From: Helianthus annuus
Taxonomy: Eukaryota; Streptophyta; Magnoliopsida; Asterales; Asteraceae
Length of the DNA stretch: 64,000 bases
Assembly (NCBI RefSeq): GCF_002127325.2
Contig: NC_035448.2
Location: 8,208,915 to 8,272,914, forward strand
Reading direction: 5' to 3'
Shown: positions 12,952 to 23,684 of the stretch, piece after piece
How the letters are laid out: each line of letters begins with the position of its first letter
Numbering within the stretch: the stretch's first letter is position 1
The notes under the pieces: generated by a model
Databases searched by the model: none
Seen by the model: only the letters and a program-made list of their open reading frames with translations
Told to the model about the DNA's origin: nothing
Position numbers and translations under genes: made by a program

Positions 12952-13390
12952 AAAATTTCACAGAATAGTAACCAAGTTTTAAAAGTGTTCTAATTTGATC
13001 ACTGTGGTCGTTTTTATCCCAATTAGATAACTTAACATTCAAATCGGGTCATGTCCTTTTTTCCATGTGTCAAGAAAAAAATGGAGCATAAGATGCTGGG
13101 GTCGAATTATTTTAATATATGAAATTATATTTATTAAAAATAAAAACTTTTTAATTACATTAAAAATAAAAAAAACAAGTTACAATCCACATCATTACTC
13201 GACGTTAGCATCAAATAAAAGAGAAAAAAGAAACAAAAATCCACATCACCACGGTTACCTATGAAATGGATGAAAAAACCCTTAATTTTAATGAAGAATG
13301 AATGTTGAGTGACCTGATTGGAACACTTTTGAAATTTGAGTTACCTAATTGAACACTTTTAAAACTTGGTTACAATTGCAAAATTATTCT
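12952..13390. mobile_element. Non-coding TIR element (MITE)
   Basis: The left end 'agtaaccaagttttaaaagtgtt' is repeated inverted at the right end as 'aacacttttaaaacttggttac', within roughly 45-bp inverted repeats. The interior is AT-rich, non-coding and about 350 bp. I could not fix a target duplication, so the superfamily is open. Confidence 0.7.
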
Positions 13391-13433
13391 AATTTAAACA
13401 ACTTTGTATATATAGATATTTATATAGGTGAAG

Positions 13434-13813
13434 TATAGGAAGAAAACTCACTTGAGTTGAAAAAACTCAAGAAAACCCTATGTAACGTTTTTATTTTTTC
13501 TAAAAGAAATAGGAAGTGTAACATACATATATTTAGACATTTTTATAAAAGAAAATGTAAAAAGCGCCGAATAGTTTTTAACAAAAAAAGTTCAAAATTT
13601 GTATCTTACATTTTTTTGACATATATATTATGTAACATGGAATTTTTAACATTTAAAAAAAAACTAATCGGCTGTTTTTTGTTTTTCTTTTACAAAAATG
13701 TTCAAATATATGTATGTTAAACTCCCTATTTTTTTAGAAAAAAATAAAAATGTTACATAGGATTTTATAATGGTTTCTTTTTTTCAACTCAAGTGGGTTT
13801 TCATTTTGTCCTG
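13434..13813. mobile_element. Hairpin MITE next to a TA tract
   Basis: The inverted ends carry AAAACTCACTTGAGTTGA on the left and TCAACTCAAGTGGGTTTT on the right, and the inner parts 'cctatgtaacgttttta' and 'aaaaatgttacatagg' also pair. There is no coding capacity. Flanks are TATATA-like on both sides, as in its neighbours. Confidence 0.75.
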
Positions 13814-13830
13814 TGTGTATATATATATAT

Positions 13831-14530
13831 AGGAGATGGATCATGAGAAAACTAGTTTAAATGAGAAAACAAAAAAAAAAAAAAACTAGCTAAAAAAACC
13901 TAAACTTTTTTTTTTACAATTTTTTATAAAAAATCGCTATTTTTTATATATAAAAAAATTTTCAAAAAAAAAGTTATACTGCACATGTGCACTAATACGG
14001 AAAGCCTAAACCACTTAACCCACCCCCACCGACAACCCCCAAAAACCTAAACCCCCCCACCCCAACCCCCAACCCCCAAAAACCTAAATTCACCCTCCCA
14101 TCAAAAGCCTAACCCCCCCCACCCCCGCCCCCCCCCCCAAAAAAAAAAAAAAAAAAAAAAACCTAAACCCCCTTGCTCCCTCTTGAAAACCTAAAACTAA
14201 ACACTAACATAAACCCGAAAAAAACCAAACCCCACCCGCCCAAAAACCTAAATCCCCCTCCCCCCACACCCAAAAACCTAATCCTAATCCTAAACCTCCA
14301 AAAAACCTAACCCTAAAAGCTAATTTTAAGCATGTAATGCACATGTGTAGTACACATACAATGCACATGTGCAGTACAATTTTTTTTTTTGAAAAATTTT
14401 TTATATATAAAAATAGCGATTTTTTTATAAAAAATTGTAAAAAAAATTTGGTATGTTTTTCTAGTTTTCTTAGGCTTTTGTAGTTAGTTTTCTAGTTTTC
14501 TCATTTATATATAGTTTCTGATCCTCTCCC

Positions 14531-14531
<1 letters not shown>
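13831..14531. mobile_element. Hairpin MITE in a TA microsatellite, C/A-rich core
   Basis: The ends are AGGAGATGGATCATGAG and CAGAAACTATAT... on the opposite strand, sharing 'gagaaaactag'. Further inside, the arms 'aaaaaatcgctattttt' and 'aaaaatagcgatttttt' pair. The core is unusual, made of CCCCCAAAAACCTAAACCCC-like runs. TA repeats flank both ends. Ends and core resemble the elements at 33465, 62324 and 62984. Confidence 0.78.
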
Positions 14532-14563
<32 letters not shown>

Positions 14564-14565
<2 letters not shown>

Positions 14566-15054
14566 GCTGGTTAACGTACAAAATGGCTTAACGTACATTA
14601 CGAATGCGATTGTATTTTCAACGTGTGATTTAATTCTTCAACATGTGATTGTAAAAAATAAATAGAACATGCACACACATGCGATTTTATTAAAGTACAT
14701 CCAATTTCATATGTGCGATTCAATTCAATACAGCACATACGATTTAATTAAAGTACATCCAATTCCATATGAACATACAATTCAATGTAATACAGCACAT
14801 GCGATTTAATTAAAGTAAATCCAACTTCATATGAACATGCGATTCCGTGTAATAAAGCCTCCAATTTCATATGAACATGCAATTGAATGTAATACAGCAC
14901 ATGCGATTTAATTAAAGTAAATCCAACTTCATATGAACATGCGATTCCATGTAATAAAGCCACTTTTATGCACATGCGATTTTACTTTGTAATATTTAGT
15001 ACATGTGATTTACCCATCGTGTACGTATCGTACGATAAGCCCTATTGTATGTTA

Positions 15055-15056
<2 letters not shown>
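14564..15056. mobile_element. TIR element with internal ~95-bp tandem repeats
   Basis: The left end (TTAACGTACAAAATGGCTTA) and the right end (TACGATAAGCCCTATTGTAT, inverted) are diverged inverted repeats. Inside, a unit with 'catatgaacatgcgatt' and 'cagcacatgcgatttaatt' recurs at about 14740, 14800 and 14895. GA and TA microsatellites flank it. No gene is seen. Confidence 0.65.
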
Positions 15057-15088
<32 letters not shown>

Positions 15089-15454
15089 GGAGAGAGAGAG
15101 AGAGAGGAGGAGTTGGGTAGAAAGTGGATTTTTCCTAGAAAATCTAGGAAGCAATCAGAATGCGACACGTGGCATTGAAGGATTTTAACTAGAAGGACAA
15201 TTATGTACTTTCACAATCTATTTTTATTTTAGGAAATTATCTTCAATAACTAACTATCCATAATGAAACCGATTTGCTCCATCAATTTCAGAATTTTTTG
15301 TTTTCGATTTCTAATCTCACTATTAATCATTCCTTCGTTTTCTTGCTCACAAGATTCATCGCTGATCATATTTTTGTACGGAGGGAAAAATCATGGCATC
15401 TGGAATCTATCAGCATGTTCTTGGTACTGTGTTTTAACAGTTTGTTCTTGGTGA

Positions 15455-15830
15455 TGTGTTTTAACAGCAAGCAGATTCATACAGCTGTGTTTTATTATTC
15501 GGAATCATACAGTTGTGTTTTAACAGCAAGCAGATTCATACAGTTGTGTTTTAGCATTCAGATTTATACAGTTGTGTTTTAACAGCAAGCAGATTCATAC
15601 AGTTGTGTTTTAGCATTCAAATTCATACAGTTGTGTTTTAACAGCAAGCAGATTCATACAGTTGTGTTTTAACAGCAAGCAGATTCATACAGTTGTGTTT
15701 TAGCATTCAGATTCATACAGTTGTGTTTTAACAGCAAGCAGATTCATACGCTGTGTTTTACCATCCATGGTGGTAATGCTGTAGGATTTCCTTGACGCTG
15801 TGTTTTAACAGCAAGCAGATTAATACGATG
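15455..15830. repeat. Minisatellite, ~31-bp unit
   Basis: The unit 'cagattcatacagttgtg' followed by 'ttttaacagcaag' (with a 'ttttagcattc' variant) repeats about ten times. It lies inside the TIR element at 15105-16154. Confidence 0.9.
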
Positions 15831-15865
15831 TCTTTTCTTGATGTGTTTCTTCATGAAGGATAGAA

Positions 15866-15868
<3 letters not shown>

Positions 15869-15915
<47 letters not shown>

Positions 15916-15932
15916 GAGAGAGAGAGAGAGAG
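15869..15932. repeat. GA microsatellite
   Basis: This is an almost pure (GA)n run with one interruption. An apparent Ser-Leu repeat protein on the opposite strand is an artefact of it. Confidence 0.95.
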
Positions 15933-16151
15933 AATCGCAAGAAATATGGGGTGGTTATGGAATAACAATTATTTCCATATTTAAAACAAGCTAAATGACA
16001 TATCTACCCCTGATTAATTAAATAATCCTATTTTTAAGAAACACTTATTACAAAATGCCACCAAGATGATTTCAACCATTAAACACACCCATTGGATGGC
16101 CCAGATCGCTTCCTAGACTTTCTAGGAAAAACACACTTTTCGTAGGATCCC

Positions 16152-16154
<3 letters not shown>

Positions 16155-16202
<48 letters not shown>
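16155..16202. repeat. TA microsatellite
   Basis: A near-perfect (TA)n run of about 48 bases lies between two transposon-like ends. Confidence 0.95.
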
Positions 16203-16203
<1 letters not shown>

Positions 16204-16376
16204 GGGATCAGGAGAAAACGCCCAAAAGTGTGACAACGGTGAAAACGGATTCTAGCGTAACGTGTCACGCGACATAGTGAAGGGCGGAGGGGCTTTTTTG
16301 TCCTTTTATATTCTTTTTTTAAACGCGTATCACATCACCTTTCCATTTTTTGGCGTTTAACAAATATGCGACGTTT
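16203..16376. other. Left part of a GGCGTTT-rich sequence split by an LTR insertion
   Basis: It begins 'cgggatcaggagaaaacgcc' right after the TA tract, like the start of the nearby hairpin elements, and contains 'ttttttggcgttt'. The same motif resumes after 20199, so the two sides were probably one sequence before the insertion at 16382-20194. Confidence 0.5.
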
Positions 16377-16699
16377 TTATTTGTCACACCCCAACCGATG
16401 GCGGAATCCTCGGGGCGCGGCACTGAGCGAAACAGATTGCCCAGAAGTTTTCATAACAACTACGATTACCAATTATTTAAACATCACATCCCATACCATG
16501 ACATAACAAGTAGCATAGTTATTACAGACAAAATCAAGACAAATAGTTCCGTTCCGACAACTCAGATTTCAAATAAAAATAAATTGTCTTTGTTTCTAGA
16601 CTCTTTCCTAGCCTCGATTTCACAGCAAGCCAAGCATTTTAACATCTTAAGCACCTGCCACATACGTTAAAGTAAAAGTCAATACACATAGTGTACGAG

Positions 16700-17180
16700 A
16701 TTGCCAGAAAAGTTATGCAGACAACCAACGCAAGCCACTGGAATTTCAAGTCGGAGACAAGGTACTCTTAAAAGTTTCTCCTTGGAAAGGGGTAGTCCGC
16801 TTTGGTAAGAAAGGAAAGCTAAGTCCAAGATACATAGGACCCTTTAATAATCCAACGCATAGGACTAATTGCCTATCGTTTACAACTACCAGAAGAGTTA
16901 GTCGGGGTACATGATGTATTCCATGCATCCAACCTCAAGAAATGTTTATCTGATGAATCCCTGGTAGTACCTCTTCAAGACATAGAGGTAAATGAAAAGT
17001 TAAAATTTGTTGAGAAACCACTCCAAATAGAAGACAGAAAGATCAAGTTTCTCAAGCATAAAAGACTAGTTCTGGTCAAGGTCAAGTGGGATTCAAAAAG
17101 AGGACCTGAATACACTTGGGACCTGGAATCAGAGATGAAGCGAAAATATCCTCACTTATTCCATAAATCTCGAGGATGAA
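16700..17180 (+). pseudogene. Ty3/Gypsy integrase C-terminus plus chromodomain-like tail, broken
   Basis: Translated with one frame change near 16850, it shows the typical post-catalytic integrase region (PLEFQVGDKVLLKVSPWKG, then GKLSPRYIGPF), HDVFHASNLKKCL, and a terminal block with VKVKWDSKRGPEYTWDLE that ends just before a stop. This order is characteristic of plant Gypsy polyproteins. Protease, reverse transcriptase, RNase H and the integrase catalytic core are all missing. It is followed by a purine-rich AAGGTGGGGAGGA tract and an LTR start, as expected for the 3' end of such an element. Confidence 0.85.
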
Positions 17181-17202
17181 ATTTTAAATAAGGTGGGGAG
17201 GA

Positions 17203-18543
17203 TGTAAGGACTGCCAAAAATGCCCCAAATCGACCCGTAAGTGAAAACCCGGATCCCTGAAACCCTAACGTGCATGAAAAACCAAGAAAACAAGAAATTA
17301 GAGTTTCAGGCGGGCCGCGTAAAGGTTAAGCATGGCCTTACGCGGGCCGCGTCAACTTAACAATGTTCCAGATAAGTGTTCAAGTCACGTGTCGAACATC
17401 TGGCAAACCTACTCGTGACACCCCAGCCCTACACGTAGACTAGGTGACCCTCGCGGGCCGCGTAAGTTTAAGTGTGGGTTTACGCGGGCCGCGTAAAACC
17501 CATTTTTCAGCTATAAATTGTTCAGTGCATGAGCAGTTCACCAGTGTCGAAAATTTTGATCAAAAACGAAGTTCTACTGCTCAAATTCACATTTTCACAT
17601 AGGGAAACGCTGCCACGATACAGGGTATTAACTCAATCGTTGTTACGATTTAATGTCCGATCGATTGAAGCTATCCGATGGATGTTTAAGTGCTGCCCAC
17701 ATTAGGGCTATACTTTGTCATTTGTCGTGAATTCGATGGATGTTTAAGTGTTGCACTTTGTCATTCATTGTGAGGGTTTTAATCTCGTGAGTTATCGTAA
17801 ATGCTGTATTAGTTACTGACCTAGTTCGTGTGCATTGTTGTTTAAATTAGGTTATCAGGCTTATCAGTAGGCTAAACTCTGTCCGTTTAAATCTGCAAAA
17901 TGAGTCATTCTCTTTTATCAAAAGTATTTTACAATATCTCAAATTATTTTCAAAGTTATAATTATAGGGATTAAGTCGTGGTTATCTTGAATCCCTGGCA
18001 AGTGGGGTATTGTGCACATTACTAATTTCTCACGGTTAGGTTCATAAACCTAACAGTGATAATCATCACTACTTGGGTGAAAGGACCCAATAGTGGTATG
18101 ACCATCGTCACCAGGGTGTGACACGGCGCCAGAAAAAAATAAGATAAAAGCCATTGTAATCGCTCATATGCTGTAATTAATAGCTATGTGTTGTTTTATC
18201 AAATTTGAGTGACCCACCAGTATTTCCCTGCTGACAAAAATATTTTTAAAAACATGTTTCAGGTGACCTACTGTGACTCAAGGAAAAGTGCTACGGAGCA
18301 CTAATCAAGCTTGAAGTGGTGGCTCAGTTAAATAAATAAACATGTTTTATAAATCAGGGAATTTCCTCGTGAAATTCCTCTATTGTAAATTACGGGGTTT
18401 ATCCCAAATTATGAAATAAAATAATCGGGCATTTTCAAGTTTAAAGATCCTGTTAAAACTTCCGCTGTTAAATCAGATAATAAATACCACGGGTTTCTGT
18501 CCCGCGGCTCCTGGACCGGAAAACCGGGACGAGGGCCGTGACA
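17203..18543 (+). repeat. 3' LTR of a plus-strand Gypsy element
   Basis: It starts TGTAAGGACTGCC directly after the polypurine tract (17191-17202) and ends GAGGGCCGTGACA, giving TG...CA ends and about 1341 bp. No matching 5' LTR exists in the window, so the element is truncated. Confidence 0.75.
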
Positions 18544-18900
18544 GCGGTTCGATCTAGTGACGATCCGATTGATGGACACTTAATGAGAACAAGTTCACAG
18601 CAGTTTGTCACTCGATCGGATAGCAATCCGATCGGGTGGCAATCCATTGGTCTTTGTTCATGCATTGAACATGTTGAAAATTGTTTAAGTGTTGAAGTTC
18701 CAACCATCACATGTTCGGGTGGTCGCTCGATCGGATGGCAATCCGATCGGACGGCAATCCGTTCGATGTTCAAACCTCAAAAGTTGAAAATAGAAGTTAA
18801 GTGTGGGACCAAGGTGCAAGCCGATCGGGTGACTGTCCGATCGGGTGGCAATCCGATCGGACGACAATCCGATCGGATGGCAATCTGTCCCGGTGTCTTG
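18540..18900. repeat. GATCGG-based minisatellite
   Basis: A roughly 15-bp unit, CCGATCGGGTGGCAAT with variants, is repeated in an irregular series. Open frames here on both strands encode repetitive peptides and are not genes. Confidence 0.85.
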
Positions 18901-19589
18901 ATCGTCTTTACACTTGGTTGTTTTGATAGTTTGCAGCCTGATCGAGACAATGTGATACGTGCCAAACAACAGAAACCTCGTCAAGCCTTAAGTGACCCGA
19001 TTGGGCAGGAACCACCCTAGTCCGACCAGTTAACTTATTCGAGACGGTGTTTCATGTTTAACCCAAAATCAGTAATCTCTTGGATAGAATCCAGATCTTG
19101 GACCAACACATCACTAGGAAGGAGTAGAAGATCAGAACAAGCTCCGATTCTATCGGTTTGAGTGCATTGAGTGTAAAAGAGTTGAAAGAAAGTTAGAAAA
19201 CCTTCTTTTAATCCTTTTCACCTTGAATATGTTCAGATCTATGCAAGATCCTTGTTTATTCATGTGGAAATCGTTCAGATCTAAGTTGTTCTTGGTGGAT
19301 TGAAGCCAAAACATGAAGTTCATAAGAACTCCATGATGACATCATCCTAGCACACCTCAAATCTAGTGATTTCACGGTTAAAAGTTAAGATTCAAAAGAT
19401 AGAAAGGTGGAGGAGTGCGTGTAGATCAAGAAAGTACAAGATTTAGGTTGAGAACTTACAGGAATCGCGAGAAATCGGAAGAAAAGTGGGCTGGAGCGAG
19501 TTGGGTCGAGTGAGAGCTGTCACATCAGGTGATGATGTGACATATGAAGGGTATTTATAGGGTTTCCCAAAAAGGAAAGTGGGGAAAGT

Positions 19590-19695
19590 GGCTGGTCGAT
19601 CGGGTGGCAGCCCGATCGGGTGGCAACTCGATCGGGTGGCAACTCGACCGGGTGGTAACTCGATCGGTTGGCCACTTGATCGGTTGGCCACCCGA
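19590..19695. repeat. Second GATCGGGTGGCAA minisatellite block
   Basis: It has the same 15-bp unit and orientation as 18540-18900, about seven copies (CTCGATCGGGTGGCAA). Both blocks lie within the same LTR insertion. Confidence 0.85.
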
Positions 19696-20199
19696 TTCGA
19701 GTGTTCGGCGCGACGAGTTTTGCTATTTCGATTCGTGTGTTGGGTTTTGCGATACGATAGAGTTTCTCATTAATCCCAACTACTATATCTAACATACAAT
19801 CATCCTAAATATCTTGCGTTTAGCATTTGCGATTCGATTGTGATAGCGTTGCGATTGCGTTTCGATTGATCATCACAATACAAACATAAATAAACATGCA
19901 CAAGTAACACATAAGTAGCACACACACGTAAAACAATATCCAGAACACATACTTCGAGTTGCGAATGCGATTGCGACAAGCGATAAGCGATAAAACATGT
20001 GATAAATAGCGATTAATCTCGATTATTAACAAGTACTCCACATAATACAACTAACGTAACAAAGTAAATAGACTATTCTACAAGTCAAAGAAGTCAAAAC
20101 AACAGTTGAGCAAGGAGTGACATATCGCAATTAGCAATCTTTTCTTCCTTTGACTTCAATGTTGACTTTGACTTTCGAAACATGGGGTGTTACATTATT

Positions 20200-22370
20200 G
20201 TTTTTTTTAGATCAGGAGCATAGTAAATATTTTGGCGTTTTAACTAAGTATGGCTTTGATTGTTGTGTCAAGTATGATGCAGGCCTATAATGTAAAAAAC
20301 ATCAGTAATTTTCTTGATGTTTATTTTTTTCTATCAATTGTTGTGCCATGTAGGATGCAGGCCTATAATGCGACAGACAATTATCGCGTTTTGAAAAGAT
20401 AAACAAATTCAATTTTCCATGTAGTGGCTTTTAATTTAATAAATGTTTGGCAATAATGTTACCGTCTCTTCATTTTACTATTTTTGCAATTATTGTTTCG
20501 TTCAGTTTCATCTGTCAATTAGTGTTGCTTTTTCCAGTAAAACTTTGTTTGGCATTTTTTGGCATTTTATAGAGCAACAACGTGCTTTGCGAGCATACGT
20601 TCTCACAGTTTTCATACTATCAGGCATTTTGGTGTTTGTAGTTTTTGGCGTTTTATACTCAATTTTTTTATTAGTAGAGAATTAGATAATAAACAACAGA
20701 GAATTAGATAACAAACAATAGAAAATAAAAAAAAATTAAAAATTCTAATCTAATTTCTCATCCAAATCTTCACTGTCATCAGCTTCTTCTACTTTAACCT
20801 TTTTGGCGTTTTGAACCTGTTTTGAATACCTTATCTAGATCCTTATTTTCTTACATAATGCCGTCTTTAGAAGATGCTTATTTTTAGTGGCATCCTATAT
20901 TGTGGTTTGATATATACTTGTTTGGTGACATGTTGAAGATCAACGCCTGCTCGAATGTATTGATCCCTTCATGCCATCCATATATCCATCAAGAACAAAG
21001 TGACATGATGACATATCAGTGTCATCAGTCTCTTTTTCATGAATATTTGTCCATCTCATTCAGCAAAAACTTATAGAGATACCCACCTCAGAGAAGAATC
21101 CATTCAGTGAAACTTCATTCAAAACAATACTCAATATAGAAGAAACAAGGTTTCCCATCTGTGGCTTTTTAACTATTTTTTTGGCGTTTTAAAGTGAGTG
21201 GTTTCTAGGAAACATGGCGTTGTTTTTTGGTGTGATCAATTGATTCTGCAAAGACGTCTATCTTATTGGATGTTTTTGGTGCGTAGTTTAGGCGGGATTT
21301 TATTTATAATAAATGATATTAATAAAGTAGTCGTCTTTTCAGTTACTGCGTGTATTTTTACTGTTTTTGTTCAGCTTTTTACGAGTTTTTAGGGTGATAG
21401 ACGTGCCATCTTCCAAGTTTGGCGTTTTTAATGGCTTTAAGTAGTTTTTGGCGTCTTTTTTTTTTTTTTCATTTTTAGCTTTTATTAATACTTGTCCAAA
21501 TTACTTTTATTATAGTTTGGGAGTTTTTGGCATTTTATGGCATGATGGCGTTTCACAAACATTATGTCTGTTTGGCGTTTTTATTAAAATAATGTATTTT
21601 TTATTCTTAGCTGAAAAATACATAATAAACAACAGAAAAAGAAAATTAAAAAAATAAAAATAGAAACAATTCATCTTCCAAATCTTCACTGTTATCAGTC
21701 TCTTTCTTCTTTGAAACATATTCACTGGCGGTTTGACTTTGGCATGCTTCATTTTGAGTTTTTGTTTTTGAAGTGGCTTTTTTGTGGCCGTTTGGAAAGA
21801 CAAAATGACGTGAGTTTTTTGTTTGAAGTTCATCTTTATCTTCATGTTTATCTTCAAACCACTCATCAGTGTCATTCGTCTCTTCATGCGATTATAATAT
21901 TCATCAAGAACAAAACACAAAAAATGACATAAGTCTGACACCAGCATCTTTTTGTTGAAGATTTGTCCATCTCATGCAGCAAAATGTTATTGAGTCACAG
22001 CACCTCAGGCAAGAATGCATTCTGCGAAACTTCGCGTAGAACAATATTGAATATACAAGAAACGATGTTTGCCATTTTGGCGTTTTACTGAGGAAATAGT
22101 GTGTCTAAAAGAAACGTCGATTTTTGAAATCTTTGATGTTTAAGTTTTTTGGCGTTTTCTAAGATGATTGGTATATAGTAAAATATGGCGTTTTGAGTTG
22201 GTGTGTTTGATGTTTTGGGTCTTTTGGCGTTTCTAAGATGAATGGTATATAGTAGTAAATATGGCGTTTCCGGTTCGGGGGGTGTGTTTAATGAATGTCT
22301 AAGATGTTTTGTTTATATAGGATGTGTTTTGGCCCGTAATGGCGTTTTGTTCCAGTGAGTTTTGGCCCGT
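20200..22370 (-). pseudogene. Unrecognised GGCGTTT-rich region with two 915-bp diverged repeats
   Basis: Two blocks, about 20683-21200 and 21600-22110, align at a constant offset of about 915 bases. Shared pieces include 'ccaaatcttcactg', 'catcaagaacaaa' and 'tttgtccatctcat'. On the minus strand both contain a lysine-rich then acidic stretch ending at a stop (KKVKVEEADDSEDLDEKLD in one, KKKETDNSEDLEDELF in the other), like the tail of a nuclear protein. The frames are broken elsewhere. The motif GGCGTTTT recurs many times. I do not recognise the source protein. Confidence 0.4.
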
Positions 22371-23684
22371 AATGCTACGTGACATTTTCATATTCAAAAT
22401 TCCAACTAATGTCACATGGCATTTTCTTCTTCAAATCATTATTAATATTATTTAATTAATATCTAATTCTAATCATTATTATTAATAATATTATGCTATT
22501 AATATCAAATAAAATTCAAGATTGATGGTTAAAAAATACTTAATGTTTTTATTAAAAGAATACTTTAACTTTTTTAATGAAAGTTATGTATAATTTTTAA
22601 ACCTACGATTTTAATACTTTAATGAATAATTATGTTTAAGATTTTTCGTATGATCTATAATTTACATATTCCACATATTAATTAGTGTGGTTTTTGATTT
22701 ATTCTTGTATTTCACAATAATTTATCTTTAAGGTGAATATTATGAACTACACGGGTCAATCACATATTTTTAATATGATTTTTGTTTCTTTTTTAATAGG
22801 TAGTGTTTGAATTTTATTTTTCCTTCTTTTCAGGTTGTAACGGGTACATGTCAAAACGGGTGATTTTTTACGGGTCAAAAAGATTTGTGTCATGTTAGGC
22901 CAACGTTTCAACACCTTTTATGCATTCTTTTTTATATATATACACATTTTGTAATGTTTGGTGTATTGTTTATGAGTAGCGAAAATATATTATTAAAAGT
23001 ATGATATAAGATTTCTTTTTAATAAAACGATTAAGAATATTTTAAACATTCAAATACTTTTGACACATTTGGCCATTTTTTTTTTTGCTTTTATACAAAT
23101 GACACATATTACTCAGTTGAATCTTTCTGATAAAATACGACTCTAATTGATCGTTTCCACTATCATATGTAAAAGTCTAATTTCAGTCATGTGATGTGTT
23201 TAGAGATTTATAAATTATATATATACACACATACACAGCGTATGTAATACACAAGTCTATAAATTAGTAATAGTAACATTATCATTAAAAAAGTACAAGC
23301 AAACTCTTATAAGTAACATTATTTTTTTGATGATTTAAGTTTGTTACATCACCCCTAATAATAATAATATCATTAAAAAAAGTACAAGCAAACTCTTTTA
23401 TCAAGAACACACAAAATTTAACGGAAGGGATGTGAATGTTTTCTCACATCCTTTTCCCTATCACCATTTCTATATACATTAAAAACTCACTAGTTTTTTT
23501 CTCTCAGTTTCAATTAAATAATATTCTTTATAACTTTATCATTACTATCTCTCTTCTTACTCACAACTATTTTCAAAAAATATTAAAAAAATAATAAGGG
23601 TGGACAGTATCCCCTCAGATATACATATGAATAGTAACATTTTCTCTCTCTTCCACTCCCACCCCCTCACAACACTTTTAATAA
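22371..23684. other. AT-rich intergenic sequence
   Basis: No open frame of note is present. About 23400-23640 ('gggatgtgaatg', 'ctctctcttccact') resembles the MITE-like sequences near 25085 and 31600. No boundary could be set. Confidence 0.55.

Larger units (their letters stand above)
15105..16154. mobile_element. ~1-kb TIR element carrying a minisatellite
   Basis: The left arm TTTTTCCTAGAAAATCTAGG is mirrored at the right end by CCTAGACTTTCTAGGAAAAA, extending outward to 'gttgggtagaaagtgg' and 'cttttcgtaggatccccac'. It is flanked by long TA tracts. The interior contains a 31-bp minisatellite and a GA run. The short open frames near 15263-15582 match nothing I know. Confidence 0.72.
16382..20194 (-). 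mobile_element. Nested LTR insertion with TTATT target duplication
   Basis: The ends are TGTCACACCCCAACC (16382) and CATGGGGTGTTACA (20194), each preceded or followed by TTATT (16377-16381 and 20195-20199). On the minus strand these are the two ends of one LTR type, TGTAACACCCC...GGGGTGTGACA. A TATA-like TATAAATACCC lies at about 19553-19563 on the minus strand. I infer a minus-strand solo LTR, or collapsed element, interrupted by the plus-strand Gypsy 3' fragment at about 16700-18543. The exact inner junctions are uncertain. Confidence 0.6.

Noticed and set aside
15455..15830. Regular repeats resembling a CRISPR array
   Set aside because: The repeats are head-to-tail without unique spacers, and the genome is a plant's; it is a minisatellite.
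15744..15968. Ser-Leu repeat protein on the minus strand
   Set aside because: It is a translation of the GA microsatellite.
18538..19020. 160-codon frame with repeating Arg-Ser-Asp and Ile-Gly-Trp peptides
   Set aside because: It is generated by the GATCGG minisatellite, and similar frames exist on both strands.
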